Shown here piece by piece: positions 45,287-54,342 of a stretch of DNA of 64,000 nucleotides. The DNA comes from Pontibacter qinzhouensis. Lineage in GTDB: Bacteria > Bacteroidota > Bacteroidia > Cytophagales > Hymenobacteraceae. The notes under the pieces are model-generated. The model had not been told where the DNA came from and did not search any database. It saw only the letters and a program-made list of their open reading frames with translations. The stretch is taken from the NCBI RefSeq assembly GCF_008017455.1, contig NZ_VRTY01000001.1:93862-157861 (forward strand), in the 5' to 3' direction. Within the stretch, counting starts at the first letter, position 1; each line of letters starts with the position of its first letter. The position numbers and the translations under genes are program-made.

Positions 45287-45975
45287 TATTTTGAAGCTTT
45301 TAGACGCAGCCGCTCCGACAGCGCCGGGGTTTGCAGCTCACGTAAAGCATCTGTTGCTATCCAGCGGGCACTCTTAGTTGGTTGCTGCTTTATCTCTTCT
45401 GCTGCGGCTATGGCTGCCTGGTTGAGCGTAAGGCTTCGCTTGCCAATTTGGCGGAGTGCCCAGTTTACGGCCTTCTTCACAAAATTGCGGTTATCATCGG
45501 CTTTTGCGATCATCAGCGGGAAGAACTGCAGAAACTGCTCGTCAGGACTTTTTTTTGCATGCAGGGCAAGCGTGGCCATCATAACAAAGCTGGCGCGTTT
45601 CTGGTATTCCGGTTCCCGCTGCGCCCACTCTTTGGCTTTGCTAAAGGCAAAAGGCGTTCTGTCGAATAGCACGCCGCAGGTCTGGTCGCACAGGTCCCAG
45701 GAGTTAAAGTCACTTACCCATTGCTCCATCAGGTCTTCTGTTACCTGCTTTGGGTCGGCCAGGTAAACCGCCAGCAGCCTTGCCTCATGCACCTTTGTTT
45801 GCCACAGCTCCAGTGCCAGCTCGTGGTTGCGTTTCAGTTCCTTCGCCAGCTTCTGAATAACTGGCATTCTGATGCCCAGCGCATGTTCTGTTGAAATGCC
45901 AAAGCGGCTCATGCCCTCTCTGTCGGTCGGGTTGCCAAGCGTTTCCAGTTGTGCCAGTACAGCTGCTGCATTCAT
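45286..45975 (-). CDS. AlkD-like DNA alkylation repair protein
   Basis: 229 residues of helical HEAT-like repeats as in AlkD: LGIRMPVIQKLAKELKR, HEARLLAVYLADPKQV, WDLCDQTCGVLFD and VNWALRQIGKR. The Trp/Asp positions in FNSWDLCDQ and the ALRQIGKRS stretch match the alkylbase-recognition region of AlkD, which removes N3- and N7-alkylpurines without flipping the base. The short length is normal for the family. It stands alone, and its stop is overlapped by repeat B copy 4. Confidence 0.9.
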   Translation of the reverse strand: MNAAAVLAQLETLGNPTDREGMSRFGISTEHALGIRMPVIQKLAKELKRNHELALELWQTKVHEARLLAVYLADPKQVTEDLMEQWVSDFNSWDLCDQTCGVLFDRTPFAFSKAKEWAQREPEYQKRASFVMMATLALHAKKSPDEQFLQFFPLMIAKADDNRNFVKKAVNWALRQIGKRSLTLNQAAIAAAEEIKQQPTKSARWIATDALRELQTPALSERLRLKASK

Positions 45976-46025
45976 GCGAGGAAGTTATTTAGTTAAATGG
46001 TTATATCGCCAACAACTAAAACAAA

Positions 46026-46083
46026 AGCCTTGGCTTAAAAACGCTCCATATCCTTCTGGAGGCCATTTTCATTTGAATAATTT
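46026..46083 (+). repeat. Repeat A, copy 17
   Basis: Forward copy: GCCTTGGC, core CCTTCTGGAGGCC, end TTTGAATAATTT. Followed 11 bp later by copy 18 in inverted orientation. Confidence 0.85.
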
Positions 46084-46094
46084 GCAGCAAGGTT

Positions 46095-46152
46095 AAATTA
46101 TTCAGATGAAAATGGCCTCCAGAAGCTTTCCAAGGTTTTTTAGGTCAAGGGT
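46095..46152 (-). repeat. Repeat A, copy 18
   Basis: Reverse copy: AAATTATTCAGATGAAAATG, core GCCTCCAGAAGC, right end GTCAAGGGTA. It lies 11 bp after the GyrI-like gene stop. With copy 17 it forms a 127-bp inverted pair. Confidence 0.9.
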
Positions 46153-46163
46153 ATTCAGGTTAG

Positions 46164-46685
46164 CTATTTCTGCACCGGCACTTCTACCACTCCTTTCTTA
46201 TCTTCCGGGAACCACTCTACATAGAAGGGCTCCAGCTTCAGGTTGTTCTTTTCGGCGTGGTTAAAGAGGGCTTCGTAGAGCTTGTTCGGGGCCAGCATGT
46301 AATGGGCGTTTACCTCTGCCCGCAGCACCTGGCGGCCACCTGGCACAGTTCTGAACTCGAAGCCACCAGGCAACTGCTGTGTTGTGTCTGGCACCAGCAC
46401 CCCGATAAAGGCGCTGATGGTGTCGCTGGCTTCGTCGGGGTTATTGTAGTAGATATTGGCTGGTACGCCGTCTAATTGTTTCTCGTCCAGCACCTGCGCA
46501 ACCTGCCGGAAAGTGTTGCCGAGCACTTCGTCTTTGGTGTGGCCCCTGAAAGGCTTACCGGCTACAAATAATTGCTGAGAATTTGTGCTGGTAACGGTGG
46601 TGCCACTAAAACCTCCTAGCCAACCGTAAAAAATGGCTCCTGCTGCTATCAGGAGCAACATGATGCCTAAAAATTTTCTGTTCAT
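46164..46685 (-). CDS. GyrI-like effector-binding domain protein with membrane anchor
   Basis: 173 residues: a single membrane helix (about 5-25, GIMLLLIAAGAIFYGWLGGF) followed by a GyrI/AraC-effector-binding-like domain. The pattern YYNNPDEASDTISAFIGVLVPD is typical, and it ends with EWFPEDKKGVVEVPV. It overlaps the preceding ABC exporter by 4 bp (ATGA), so the two are translated together and may act together, for example by binding the exporter's substrate; this is an inference. Confidence 0.75.
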   Translation of the reverse strand: MNRKFLGIMLLLIAAGAIFYGWLGGFSGTTVTSTNSQQLFVAGKPFRGHTKDEVLGNTFRQVAQVLDEKQLDGVPANIYYNNPDEASDTISAFIGVLVPDTTQQLPGGFEFRTVPGGRQVLRAEVNAHYMLAPNKLYEALFNHAEKNNLKLEPFYVEWFPEDKKGVVEVPVQK

Positions 46686-48451
46686 AAGTTAATCATATTC
46701 TTGTACTGCATCTGGTACAGCTGGGCATAAAAACCATTGTGCCGGAGCAGCTCTTCGTGGTTACCGGTTTCTTTTATCTCGCCTTTGTCCATTACGATAA
46801 TCTTATCGGCTTTCTGAATGGTGGAAAGGCGGTGGGCAATCACAATAGAGGTTCTGCCGCGCATAAGCTGCTCGATGGCGTATTGTATGAGTTCTTCGGT
46901 TTCGGAGTCTACGCTGGAGGTGGCTTCGTCCAGAATAATAATCTGAGGATTGTACACCATGGCCCGCACAAAAGAGATCAGCTGCCGTTGCCCACCCGAT
47001 AGCGTGGCGCCACGCTCCATAACCGGGTAATGCAGGCCGCCGGGCAGACGCTCTATAAACTTACGGGCTCCCACCAGGTCGGCGGCGTGCCACATCTGTT
47101 CCTCTGTAATGTTGGTGTTACCCAGGCTAATGTTGTCGGCAATGGTGCCGGAGAAGAGGAACACATCCTGCAGCACCACGCCAATATGATGGCGCAGCGC
47201 ACTCAGGTCATACTCCTTCAGGTCGTGCCCGTCTATTAAAATATGGCCGCTGTTTATTTCGTAGAAGCGGTTGAGCAGGTTAATAACCGAAGTCTTGCCC
47301 GCGCCTGTGGCTCCTACAAACGCCACGGTCTCTCCTGCTTTCATCTCAAAAGAGATATTCCGTAACACCCACTCCTCGTCCTGGTAAGCAAACCACACAT
47401 TTCTGAAAGAGACATCGCCTTTTATGGTATCAGGTGTGAAAGAGCCGTTGTCGGCGATCATTTCTTTGCTGTCGAGCAGGCGCATGAGGCGCTCGGTGCT
47501 CACCACTCCCAGTTGCAACGTATTAAAGCGGTCGGCGATCTGCCTGATAGGCCGGAAAAACATCTGGATGTACATGATAAATGCCATGAGCGTGCCCAGC
47601 GTAATGCTGTCGTCGAGCACACCGTAAGCGCCGTACCACACCAGCAGGCCCAGACCGGCTGCTGCTATAATCTCGGCTACCGGAAAGTAAATAGAATAGT
47701 ACAGCACAGAGCGGATGTTGGCGCGTGTGTGTTCTTTGTTTATCTCGCGGAACTTCTGCATCTCACGCTCCTCGTTGTTGAAGATCTGCACAATGCTCAT
47801 GCCCGTAATATGTTCCTGCACAAACGAGTTGAGCCTTGCTACTGCCGTCCGCACTTCCTGAAATGTGTCCTTTATCTTCTCTTTAAAAATGTAGGTGCTT
47901 ATGAGCATCAGCGGGAAGGTGGAAAGGCTTATCAGCGTCAGCTTTACATCGATGTAAAACATAAAGCCCACGATAAATACCAGCTGCAGAATATCGCCGA
48001 TCATAGCCGCCAGACCTTCGCTGAACACGTCGGACAGGGTTTCTACATCTGACACGTTACGGGTTACCAGGGTGCCGATGGGGGTGCGGTCGAAGAACTT
48101 GAGGCGCAGGTTCAGGATGTGCCGGTAGAGCTTTACCCGGATGTCGCGGACTACGTGCTGCCCCAGCCAGCCGGCAAAATAAGTATGCAGATATTGCACG
48201 ATGGCGTGCACCACCAACAGCACAGCCAGTATTACAAACATGCGGTTCAGTCCTTCCCAATCGTTTCCCAGAATATCGTGGTCTACGGTGTACTGAATCA
48301 GGAACGGGCGCACAGCCGAGAGTACGGCAGAGGCAAAGGTTAAGAAAACGATAAAGTTAAATGTCTTGATGTAGGGCTTCACAAAAGTGAACAGCCGCTT
48401 GAGCACATCAGCGTCAAATGCTTTACCTGTTGCTTTGGGCGTATTTTCCAA
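46682..48451 (-). CDS. ABC exporter, fused permease and ATPase (2)
   Basis: 589 residues. The transmembrane domain (about 1-330) has the Bacteroidota MdlB-type run YTVDHDILGNDW. The ATPase domain has GATGAGKTS (Walker A), LSGGQRQLISFVRAMV (signature), IIILDEATSSVD (Walker B with catalytic Glu) and VIAHRLSTIQ. The catalytic Glu is present here; in the other exporter (42465) the corresponding position reads ILDDS, with Asp, so that half may be a degenerate site. This supports a heterodimeric pair. Confidence 0.94.
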   Translation of the reverse strand: MENTPKATGKAFDADVLKRLFTFVKPYIKTFNFIVFLTFASAVLSAVRPFLIQYTVDHDILGNDWEGLNRMFVILAVLLVVHAIVQYLHTYFAGWLGQHVVRDIRVKLYRHILNLRLKFFDRTPIGTLVTRNVSDVETLSDVFSEGLAAMIGDILQLVFIVGFMFYIDVKLTLISLSTFPLMLISTYIFKEKIKDTFQEVRTAVARLNSFVQEHITGMSIVQIFNNEEREMQKFREINKEHTRANIRSVLYYSIYFPVAEIIAAAGLGLLVWYGAYGVLDDSITLGTLMAFIMYIQMFFRPIRQIADRFNTLQLGVVSTERLMRLLDSKEMIADNGSFTPDTIKGDVSFRNVWFAYQDEEWVLRNISFEMKAGETVAFVGATGAGKTSVINLLNRFYEINSGHILIDGHDLKEYDLSALRHHIGVVLQDVFLFSGTIADNISLGNTNITEEQMWHAADLVGARKFIERLPGGLHYPVMERGATLSGGQRQLISFVRAMVYNPQIIILDEATSSVDSETEELIQYAIEQLMRGRTSIVIAHRLSTIQKADKIIVMDKGEIKETGNHEELLRHNGFYAQLYQMQYKNMINL

Positions 48452-48613
48452 AATAGAGAAGTCTTTGTTTTCGTAGAATCCAAGCTAACGCAAAATCAGT
48501 CTCTACTGTACGTGCTCCTGATCCTAACAGATCGTAAAGTTACGATTTTTTAGATGGGATATTGCTCCTGCCCCACCCCGAATTTGCCGCTGCCTAAGCC
48601 TCTTCTGTACCTG

Positions 48614-48664
48614 CCAACAAAAGCAAGGCCCCGACTGAAACAGCCGGGGCCTTGCTTTTGTTGG
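48614..48664 (-). terminator. Terminator of the T9SS cargo gene
   Basis: A very long stem: CCAACAAAAGCAAGGCCCCG (from 48614) pairs with its complement ending at 48664, with the loop around GACTGAAACAG. On the minus strand TTTTG follows. It lies 60 bp after the stop. Confidence 0.75.
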
Positions 48665-48724
48665 CTCTTGCTCCTGTTGGGCGCTTCGCCAACCTGGAAA
48701 TCAGAAATATTGAAATTTGTATTG

Positions 48725-50908
48725 TTACTTATCTAACACGATTTTGATGGTTTTTACTTCGCCAGCCGTTACAAAGCGGGCTATGTAAATACCTTTTACC
48801 AGCTTGCTGCCGCTTAACTGGTAGGCATGTGTGGCACCTGCCATGCCTTCGCCTGCAGCCAGCGTGTTTACCAGCACACCTTTGGCATCGAACAGCTCCA
48901 GGCGGTAATCGCCGGCTTCTTTTAAGGTAAAGCTGATGCGGGTAGACTCACCAAACGGATTCGGGTAAGCCACCAGGCTGTTGTCTTCGGCTTGCAGGAC
49001 CTGTGCTTTCTTCTGGTTAGAGGCAGAGGCAATAGCAGCCTTAGCACCGCATGGCCCTACGGAGCAGCCATGTGCCAGGTGTGCTTTTACAGCACTTGCC
49101 GCTATACAAATTTCCTGGCCGTTGTGGCAAACAAGTACTTTGTCGTTTTTGTTGCCGCAACGCGCATCTACAACCGTTATGGTAACAGCACCAGCAACAG
49201 GGCAACCTTGTGCCGTAGTAGCAGTAACCTGAATGGTGTAAACTCCGGCAGCAGTTGGCGTAAACACTGTAGTAGCACCTGCTGTTTTGCTTAAGCCGGC
49301 AGCCCCCGACCATACGTAATTGCCTGCACCTGCAGCCGCCGTTAGTGAAACGCTCTGCGATTCGTAACCCAGCACAATGGTGTTAGCACCAGCCCCTCCT
49401 GAAACAGAAACAGCCAACGCAGATGACACACCGGTTACAGTTACCTGTTGTGTGGCAGTAGCTTTGTTGCCGGCTTTGTCTGTTACCGTCCAGGTTACGG
49501 TGGTGGTGCCGGCCGGGAAGGTGGCAGGAGCATTGTTTTTCACACTGCCTATTTCGCAGTTGTCGTTTACAACAGGTGTGCCTAAGGCTACAGTAACTGC
49601 GCCGCATGCGCCAGTTGTGCCGCTCAATGTAACCGCAGCAGGTGCTACTATAGTAGGGAGTATGGTATCTGGTGTAGTGCCGATAGTTACTGTTTGTGCC
49701 ACAGACTCGCAACCAGTAGCTGCTTTCACCTGCAGGGTATACGTGCCGGCTGTTAACCCGTTAAACACATTTTTGGTGCTGTACGCTCCGCCGTTAAGCG
49801 CGCAAAGGTAACCTGCTATAGAGTTTATGGTGATAGTACCGTTGCTGCCACCTACACAGCTCACATCGGTTTTAGAGAACGTAAAAGTAGGCAGCGCGTT
49901 AATTACCATATCGGCTGCGGCAGATACCAGGCCATAATCACCTACTACCACTCTAAGCTTATAACCTGCTCCTGCCGGTATGCTGGCTGGTACCGTGGCT
50001 TTTATTTCAGCTACGTTAGCATCTGTGAACGTGGTAAGAGTAACCGGTGCGGCAAAACTGCCAGTAGCATCAGACAGCTGCAACGCGAAAGTAGTACCTG
50101 GCTTGTAAAAGCCAATGGCATTAAACGGCACTGTTAGCTCGGAGCCATGGCAGTAAGAAATAGTGCCGGCAGGCGCAAACTGCAGGTCGTTAGTTCCTAA
50201 GTAAGTCAGCAGGTTTTTATGCACGTTGGCTACATCTTCCGCAGGAGCCCAGTCTTCGTAGTGGCCCTGGAAGAAAGTTAAGGTCAGGCCACCTATTATT
50301 ACAGTACCTGCTCCCCATTGCTTCTCGGCCAGATACACCTCATCAGACTCAAGATCCTTTATAATGTTAGTCAGGCCAGTGCCAAGTACTTTATGGTGCG
50401 AGAAGGCGCTGCCTGTCCAGTCGTTGGCCACTGTTTTAAGCGGACCTCTGAAGATAGAGTGGCTGGCGTTTGCTTTCTCCCCGTAAAAGCCATAAGAGCC
50501 ATCTTCAGCCCACATAAGCTGAACATCATCAAACCCGATAGTAAGAGCATAAGGGCCTTCGCTTGGAGCAGCGTTCACCAGAAGTTTACCACCATTTTTT
50601 ACCCAGGCTTCCATGGCCGGACGGTTGGCATCCAGGAACTCGAGCATCTCTTCGGTGCCGCAGTTGCTTCCTTCAATAAAAATAAACTCGTTGCTTGCAG
50701 AAAACAAAGTGGCCGGATCGGTTGTCTCGAAATGTTGCTGCTGCCAGTTGCCAGCACCAAATACGGCATCCATCGCTACCTCATTGCCGCTCAGTTCCCA
50801 GAACGCGCCACATGTATTGGTGCGTATATACACGTTGCCCTGAGCATATGCCTGCACGCTGCCTGTTACGAAAATCAGTAAAAATAAAAAGCGTAAAATT
50901 GTCTTCAT
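48725..50908 (-). CDS. T9SS-sorted secreted protein with HYR-like domains
   Basis: 727 residues. A Sec signal (MKTILRFLFLLIFVTGSVQAYAQ) is followed by a GATase-like/ThuA-like domain (about 25-240, FIFIEGSNCGTEEMLEF and GGKLLVNAAPSEGPY), then domains of SprB-repeat type (GGSNGTITINSIAG), HYR type (GACGAVTVALGTPVVNDNC) and PKD-like type, ending with a T9SS type A sorting tail (VAYPNPFGESTRISF through IYIARFVTAGEVKTIKIVL). It should be exported by the type IX system and anchored or released at the surface. It has no enzymatic motif that I recognise. The substrate of the N-terminal domain is unknown. Confidence 0.85.
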   Translation of the reverse strand: MKTILRFLFLLIFVTGSVQAYAQGNVYIRTNTCGAFWELSGNEVAMDAVFGAGNWQQQHFETTDPATLFSASNEFIFIEGSNCGTEEMLEFLDANRPAMEAWVKNGGKLLVNAAPSEGPYALTIGFDDVQLMWAEDGSYGFYGEKANASHSIFRGPLKTVANDWTGSAFSHHKVLGTGLTNIIKDLESDEVYLAEKQWGAGTVIIGGLTLTFFQGHYEDWAPAEDVANVHKNLLTYLGTNDLQFAPAGTISYCHGSELTVPFNAIGFYKPGTTFALQLSDATGSFAAPVTLTTFTDANVAEIKATVPASIPAGAGYKLRVVVGDYGLVSAAADMVINALPTFTFSKTDVSCVGGSNGTITINSIAGYLCALNGGAYSTKNVFNGLTAGTYTLQVKAATGCESVAQTVTIGTTPDTILPTIVAPAAVTLSGTTGACGAVTVALGTPVVNDNCEIGSVKNNAPATFPAGTTTVTWTVTDKAGNKATATQQVTVTGVSSALAVSVSGGAGANTIVLGYESQSVSLTAAAGAGNYVWSGAAGLSKTAGATTVFTPTAAGVYTIQVTATTAQGCPVAGAVTITVVDARCGNKNDKVLVCHNGQEICIAASAVKAHLAHGCSVGPCGAKAAIASASNQKKAQVLQAEDNSLVAYPNPFGESTRISFTLKEAGDYRLELFDAKGVLVNTLAAGEGMAGATHAYQLSGSKLVKGIYIARFVTAGEVKTIKIVLDK

Positions 50909-50925
50909 ATAAAAATTGCTTGGTA

Positions 50926-51144
50926 TTAATTAGAAGTATTTACAAAACCATAAGCCTCGAAGCCGGTTACGCCTTTGCTGGTGCGGTGCAGTGTTAAGTC
51001 ACTTTCGGCAGGTTGAGCAGATGCCGGCAAAGTGGTAACCAGCAAAAGGCTAAAGCTAAAAAAGAAGCTCAGCAGCATTCTGACAGTAGCAGGCCAGGGC
51101 AAGACGGCAGTTACAGCCTTACAGCGATTTTCGTTTTGTCTCAT
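50926..51144 (-). CDS. Small secreted peptide, 72 aa
   Basis: A signal peptide (VRMLLSFFFSFSLLLVTTLPASAQ) is followed by only about 28 mature residues (PAESDLTLHRTSKGVTGFEA and onward). It lies 17 bp upstream of the T9SS cargo gene in the same direction, so the two form an operon. It may be a real exported peptide or a truncated N-terminus of a lost protein. It is not recognised. Confidence 0.45.
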   Translation of the reverse strand: MRQNENRCKAVTAVLPWPATVRMLLSFFFSFSLLLVTTLPASAQPAESDLTLHRTSKGVTGFEAYGFVNTSN

Positions 51145-51934
51145 ATGTATCTGTTAAAAAGGTTAGCTTTCATTTCCATTGATGATTATGAACAACCAAA
51201 CAGGCATAGCAAGCCCGTTCAGCTTAAAAGCTGATTTGCCAGATAAGTGACAGTTGTATAAGCATGAGCAAAAAAATTTGCACCCTATACGGCACTTTTC
51301 AGTAGCCAAAAATTTTTGGCGTAGAACATCATGTAGTATTTGTTGCTCTGTTTAGGACACAATGAGACACATATCTCACCTATAGAGCAAGGTCAGGGAA
51401 AGCGTAAATTTGTTTACATATAGCAACTATGGGTTAATAAAGGCACTAGTGCTTTGGTAAAAGCGTGTAAATTTTAAGTCTGCTAAAACAGCAAATAAGT
51501 TCTATACAAGCTACTTCAAGACCTTCTTACAACTAAACTCTTAAAGCTATTTAAAGCGCTTACCAAACAATAGCCCTGTGTTATAGTAAGTGTACCTGCT
51601 AAAATTCTAAGCTTAACTGCTAATTATATTTTTATTTTAATAATTAAATTTTATATAAATAAAATTTAATTATTCTGGTGTTTGCTGTAATTGTGTGTAA
51701 ATATAAGATATATTATATACACACAAGAGGTAAGAGCTTATTTTTTCAATTATTTTTTATACCTGTTTTCAGGTAATGCCCGGAAACACATTATTGGCTT
51801 AATTTAATGTGTTATGTAGGATTAGACATTTCTTAGTAGCTGCCGCACCTTGGGCATTAATAGCAAAGCACTTCAACGATCCAGTACAAATTTATGGATT
51901 CAAAACGGGCTTCAGAGGCTATAAAAACAGAAGT
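51145..51934. other. Long AT-rich intergenic region
   Basis: No gene is seen in about 790 bp. It holds a perfect 16-bp inverted repeat AATAATTAAATTTTAT (51639-51654) with 51659-51674 and a four-base loop ATAA. The rest is AT-rich with several homopolymer runs. It is the promoter region for the secreted peptide and T9SS cargo operon. Confidence 0.5.
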
Positions 51935-52690
51935 TTATGCTTGAAATGATGTAAGAATTTGCTGCGGATATTCAACTTTAGCCAGATAGAGGCCTTCGGC
52001 AGGAGCAGCCCCGCTTGCGTTTTTACGATTTTGGCTGGCAACGGCGGCTTCGAACTCCGCTATACTGCGTTTGCCTTTTCCAACATCTATCAGCGTACCA
52101 ACCACCAGCCGCACCATGCCCCGCAAAAACCGGTTCGCCCGAATAGTAAAGAGCAACTCATTGCCTTCCTGCTGCCACACCGCCTCATAAATGTTGCAGT
52201 TATAATGTTTGGTATCGCCTTTCACTTTTGAGAAGGTAGTAAAATCATGGTAGCGGAGCAGCACAGCAGCAGCCTCGTTCATGTGCTGCACGTTTGGCTG
52301 GCAATTTAAGTAATAGGCATGGTACCGCTGAAAGGGGTCTTTGGCCAGCGTAATGCGGTAATGGTAAGTGCGGGCAAAGGCATCGAAACGGGCATGCGCC
52401 GCATCGGGTACGGCATAAAGCTGTTTTGCTACTATATCGGGTGGCAACAGGCGGTTAAAGCGGTAGCAGGCTTGTTTAACCTCCAACGGCTCCGGCACAT
52501 CGAAATGCACAAACTGCTGACTGGCATGCACACCGGTATCGGTGCGGCCACTGCCTACAGAACTTATCGGGTAGCGCAGCACTTTGCTCAGGCAATCGTC
52601 GAGCACCTCTTGCACAGTATGGGCATTGGGCTGTGTTTGCCAGCCATGGTATCGGGTGCCGTCGTAGGCTATTTCCAGAAAGTACCGCAT
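51935..52690 (-). CDS. truA: tRNA pseudouridine synthase A
   Basis: 251 residues. The TruA core starts MRYFLEIAYDGTRYHGWQTQ, and the catalytic Asp is D51 in GSGRTDTGVHA. The C-terminal half has RYHDFTTFSKVKGD and FLRGMVRLVVGTLIDVG, both typical. It converts uridines 38-40 in tRNA. It stands alone. Confidence 0.95.
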   Translation of the reverse strand: MRYFLEIAYDGTRYHGWQTQPNAHTVQEVLDDCLSKVLRYPISSVGSGRTDTGVHASQQFVHFDVPEPLEVKQACYRFNRLLPPDIVAKQLYAVPDAAHARFDAFARTYHYRITLAKDPFQRYHAYYLNCQPNVQHMNEAAAVLLRYHDFTTFSKVKGDTKHYNCNIYEAVWQQEGNELLFTIRANRFLRGMVRLVVGTLIDVGKGKRSIAEFEAAVASQNRKNASGAAPAEGLYLAKVEYPQQILTSFQA

Positions 52691-52694
52691 GCCG

Positions 52695-52702
52695 CAAAGG
52701 TA
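52695..52702 (-). promoter_or_regulatory. Possible -7 box close to the truA start
   Basis: On the minus strand TACCTTTG is followed after four bases by the truA ATG, so a transcript from it would be leaderless or nearly so. No -33 box is clear, so support is weak. Confidence 0.3.
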
Positions 52703-52819
52703 AGAAGAGTTTATTTAGTTAAGAGTTATGAGTTAAAAGTTAAAAGTTTTTTGTGGTTGTAGATTGTGTATCTTGACTTACCGGAATCAGGAATTACATC
52801 AGCTTGAGTAACACGATCA

Positions 52820-52844
52820 CGTATCACGATTCTCGTATCACGAT
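52820..52844 (+). repeat. Direct repeat CGTATCACGAT x2
   Basis: CGTATCACGAT at 52820-52830 is repeated at 52834-52844 with a three-base spacer; ACGATCACG lies before it and GATGCACGA after it. The layout looks like a small set of protein-binding repeats, but there is no known partner. Confidence 0.5.
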
Positions 52845-53002
52845 GCACGAATTTTATCATCTCTATAGCAATGGATTAAATATAGATAAGTTATGTCGCC
52901 TTCTATCAACTGTTTTTTATTCTTACCAACTCCCTCTAACCAACCATATAACAATTCAACCATATAACAATTAAGCCATTTAACATTCAGCAACCAATAA
53001 CA

Positions 53003-53061
53003 AAATTATTCCAATGCAAAATGCCTTCCGAAGCTAAAAACGGCCTTTTGGTGCCAAGGGT
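53003..53061 (-). repeat. Repeat A, copy 19
   Basis: Reverse copy: AAATTATTCCAATGCAAAAT, core GCCTTCCGAAGC, right end CCAAGGGTC. It abuts the thiolase stop. Preceded by an ACCATATAACAATTCAACCA tract. Confidence 0.9.
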
Positions 53062-53062
53062 C

Positions 53063-54262
53063 TCAGGCTTTTTCATAGATAACAGCTACTCCCTGGCCTA
53101 CGCCTACGCACATGGTGGCCAGGCCGTAGCGGGCATTGGGGCGGCGCTGCAGCTCGTGCAGCAAGGTGGCGGTTATGCGTGTGCCGCTTGCTCCGAGTGG
53201 ATGGCCAATAGCAATGGATCCTCCGTTAACATTCACCTTATCCGGGTCCAACTCCAGTTGCTGCATACAAGCTACTGCCTGTGCTGCAAAGGCCTCATTC
53301 AGCTCCACCAGATCAATGTCTTTTAGCTTCAGGCCGGCCCGTTGCAGGGCTTTCTGAACAGCCGGCACTGGCCCCATGCCCATGTAGGCAGGATCTACGC
53401 CAGCAACAGCCATAGCTACTATGCGGGCCATCGGCTGTAGTTGCAGGCGCTTCAGCAGTTCCTCTCCCACTACCAGGGCTGCGGCTGCGCCATCGTTTAT
53501 ACCCGATGAATTACCGGCTGTTACCGTACCTCCCTCACGAAAAGCAGGCGCTAAAGTAGCCAGTTTCTCTAATGAGGCAAGCCGTGGGTGCTCATCTGCA
53601 GCAAAAATATGCGGCTCGCCTTTTGGTTGCGGCACCTGCACGGGCACAATTTCGGCACTAAATTTACCGGCATGGGCGGCGGCTCTGTATTTCTGCTGCG
53701 ACTGGTGTGCAAACTTATCCTGGGTTTCACGTGAAATGCTGTATTTGCTGGCTACGTTCTCGGCTGTTTCGCCCATGCTATAAGGGTAATGGAGCGCAAC
53801 GAGGTTAGGGTTTGTAAATCGCCAGCCAATGGTGGTGTCGTAGAGTTCGGCGGTTCGGGCAAAGGAGGAGGCTGCTTTTGCCAGTACAAACGGCGCTCGC
53901 GTCATACTTTCTACACCACCGGCTATATAAGCCTCACCATCGCCACAGGCTACGGCACGTGCAGCATCTATAACAGCTTGCAGGCCAGAGGCACACAACC
54001 TATTAACAGTTAGCCCCCCGATCTCCTGCGGAAGCCCGGCCAGCAGTAGCGCCATGCGTGCCACGTTCCGGTTGTCTTCTCCGGCCTGGTTAGCGGCTCC
54101 CAGTATCACGTCTTCCAAAAGTTGCGGGTCGAGGCGGGGGTTGCGTAGCAGGAGTTGCTGTAACACATGCGCTGCCAGGTCGTCGGGGCGGACGGTGCTG
54201 AGCGAACCTGCAAATTTTGCGACGGGCGTGCGAACCACATCGAGTATATAAGCCGTTTTCAT
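53063..54262 (-). CDS. Acetyl-CoA C-acyltransferase (thiolase)
   Basis: 399 residues, the usual length. The acylated Cys is C90 in NRLCASGLQA, and the C-terminal catalytic motifs are GGSIAIGHPLGASGTR (His) and CVGVGQGVAVI (Cys). It could cleave 3-ketoacyl-CoA in beta-oxidation or aromatic degradation (FadA/PcaF type). No partner genes are adjacent, so its pathway is not fixed by context. Confidence 0.93.
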   Translation of the reverse strand: MKTAYILDVVRTPVAKFAGSLSTVRPDDLAAHVLQQLLLRNPRLDPQLLEDVILGAANQAGEDNRNVARMALLLAGLPQEIGGLTVNRLCASGLQAVIDAARAVACGDGEAYIAGGVESMTRAPFVLAKAASSFARTAELYDTTIGWRFTNPNLVALHYPYSMGETAENVASKYSISRETQDKFAHQSQQKYRAAAHAGKFSAEIVPVQVPQPKGEPHIFAADEHPRLASLEKLATLAPAFREGGTVTAGNSSGINDGAAAALVVGEELLKRLQLQPMARIVAMAVAGVDPAYMGMGPVPAVQKALQRAGLKLKDIDLVELNEAFAAQAVACMQQLELDPDKVNVNGGSIAIGHPLGASGTRITATLLHELQRRPNARYGLATMCVGVGQGVAVIYEKA

Positions 54263-54304
54263 TGTTTTTTATTTACAGGTGAAGCGCTTGAATGGAATTT
54301 TGCC

Positions 54305-54312
54305 TACTTTTG
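54305..54312 (+). promoter_or_regulatory. Possible -7 box of the DUF4293 gene
   Basis: TACTTTTG fits TAnnTTTG and lies 30 bp before the ATG at 54343. A TTG exists 14 bp upstream, which is shorter than usual for a -33 box. Confidence 0.35.
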
Positions 54313-54342
54313 CGTGATTTTGCAAGTTAAGTTTACTCCATT

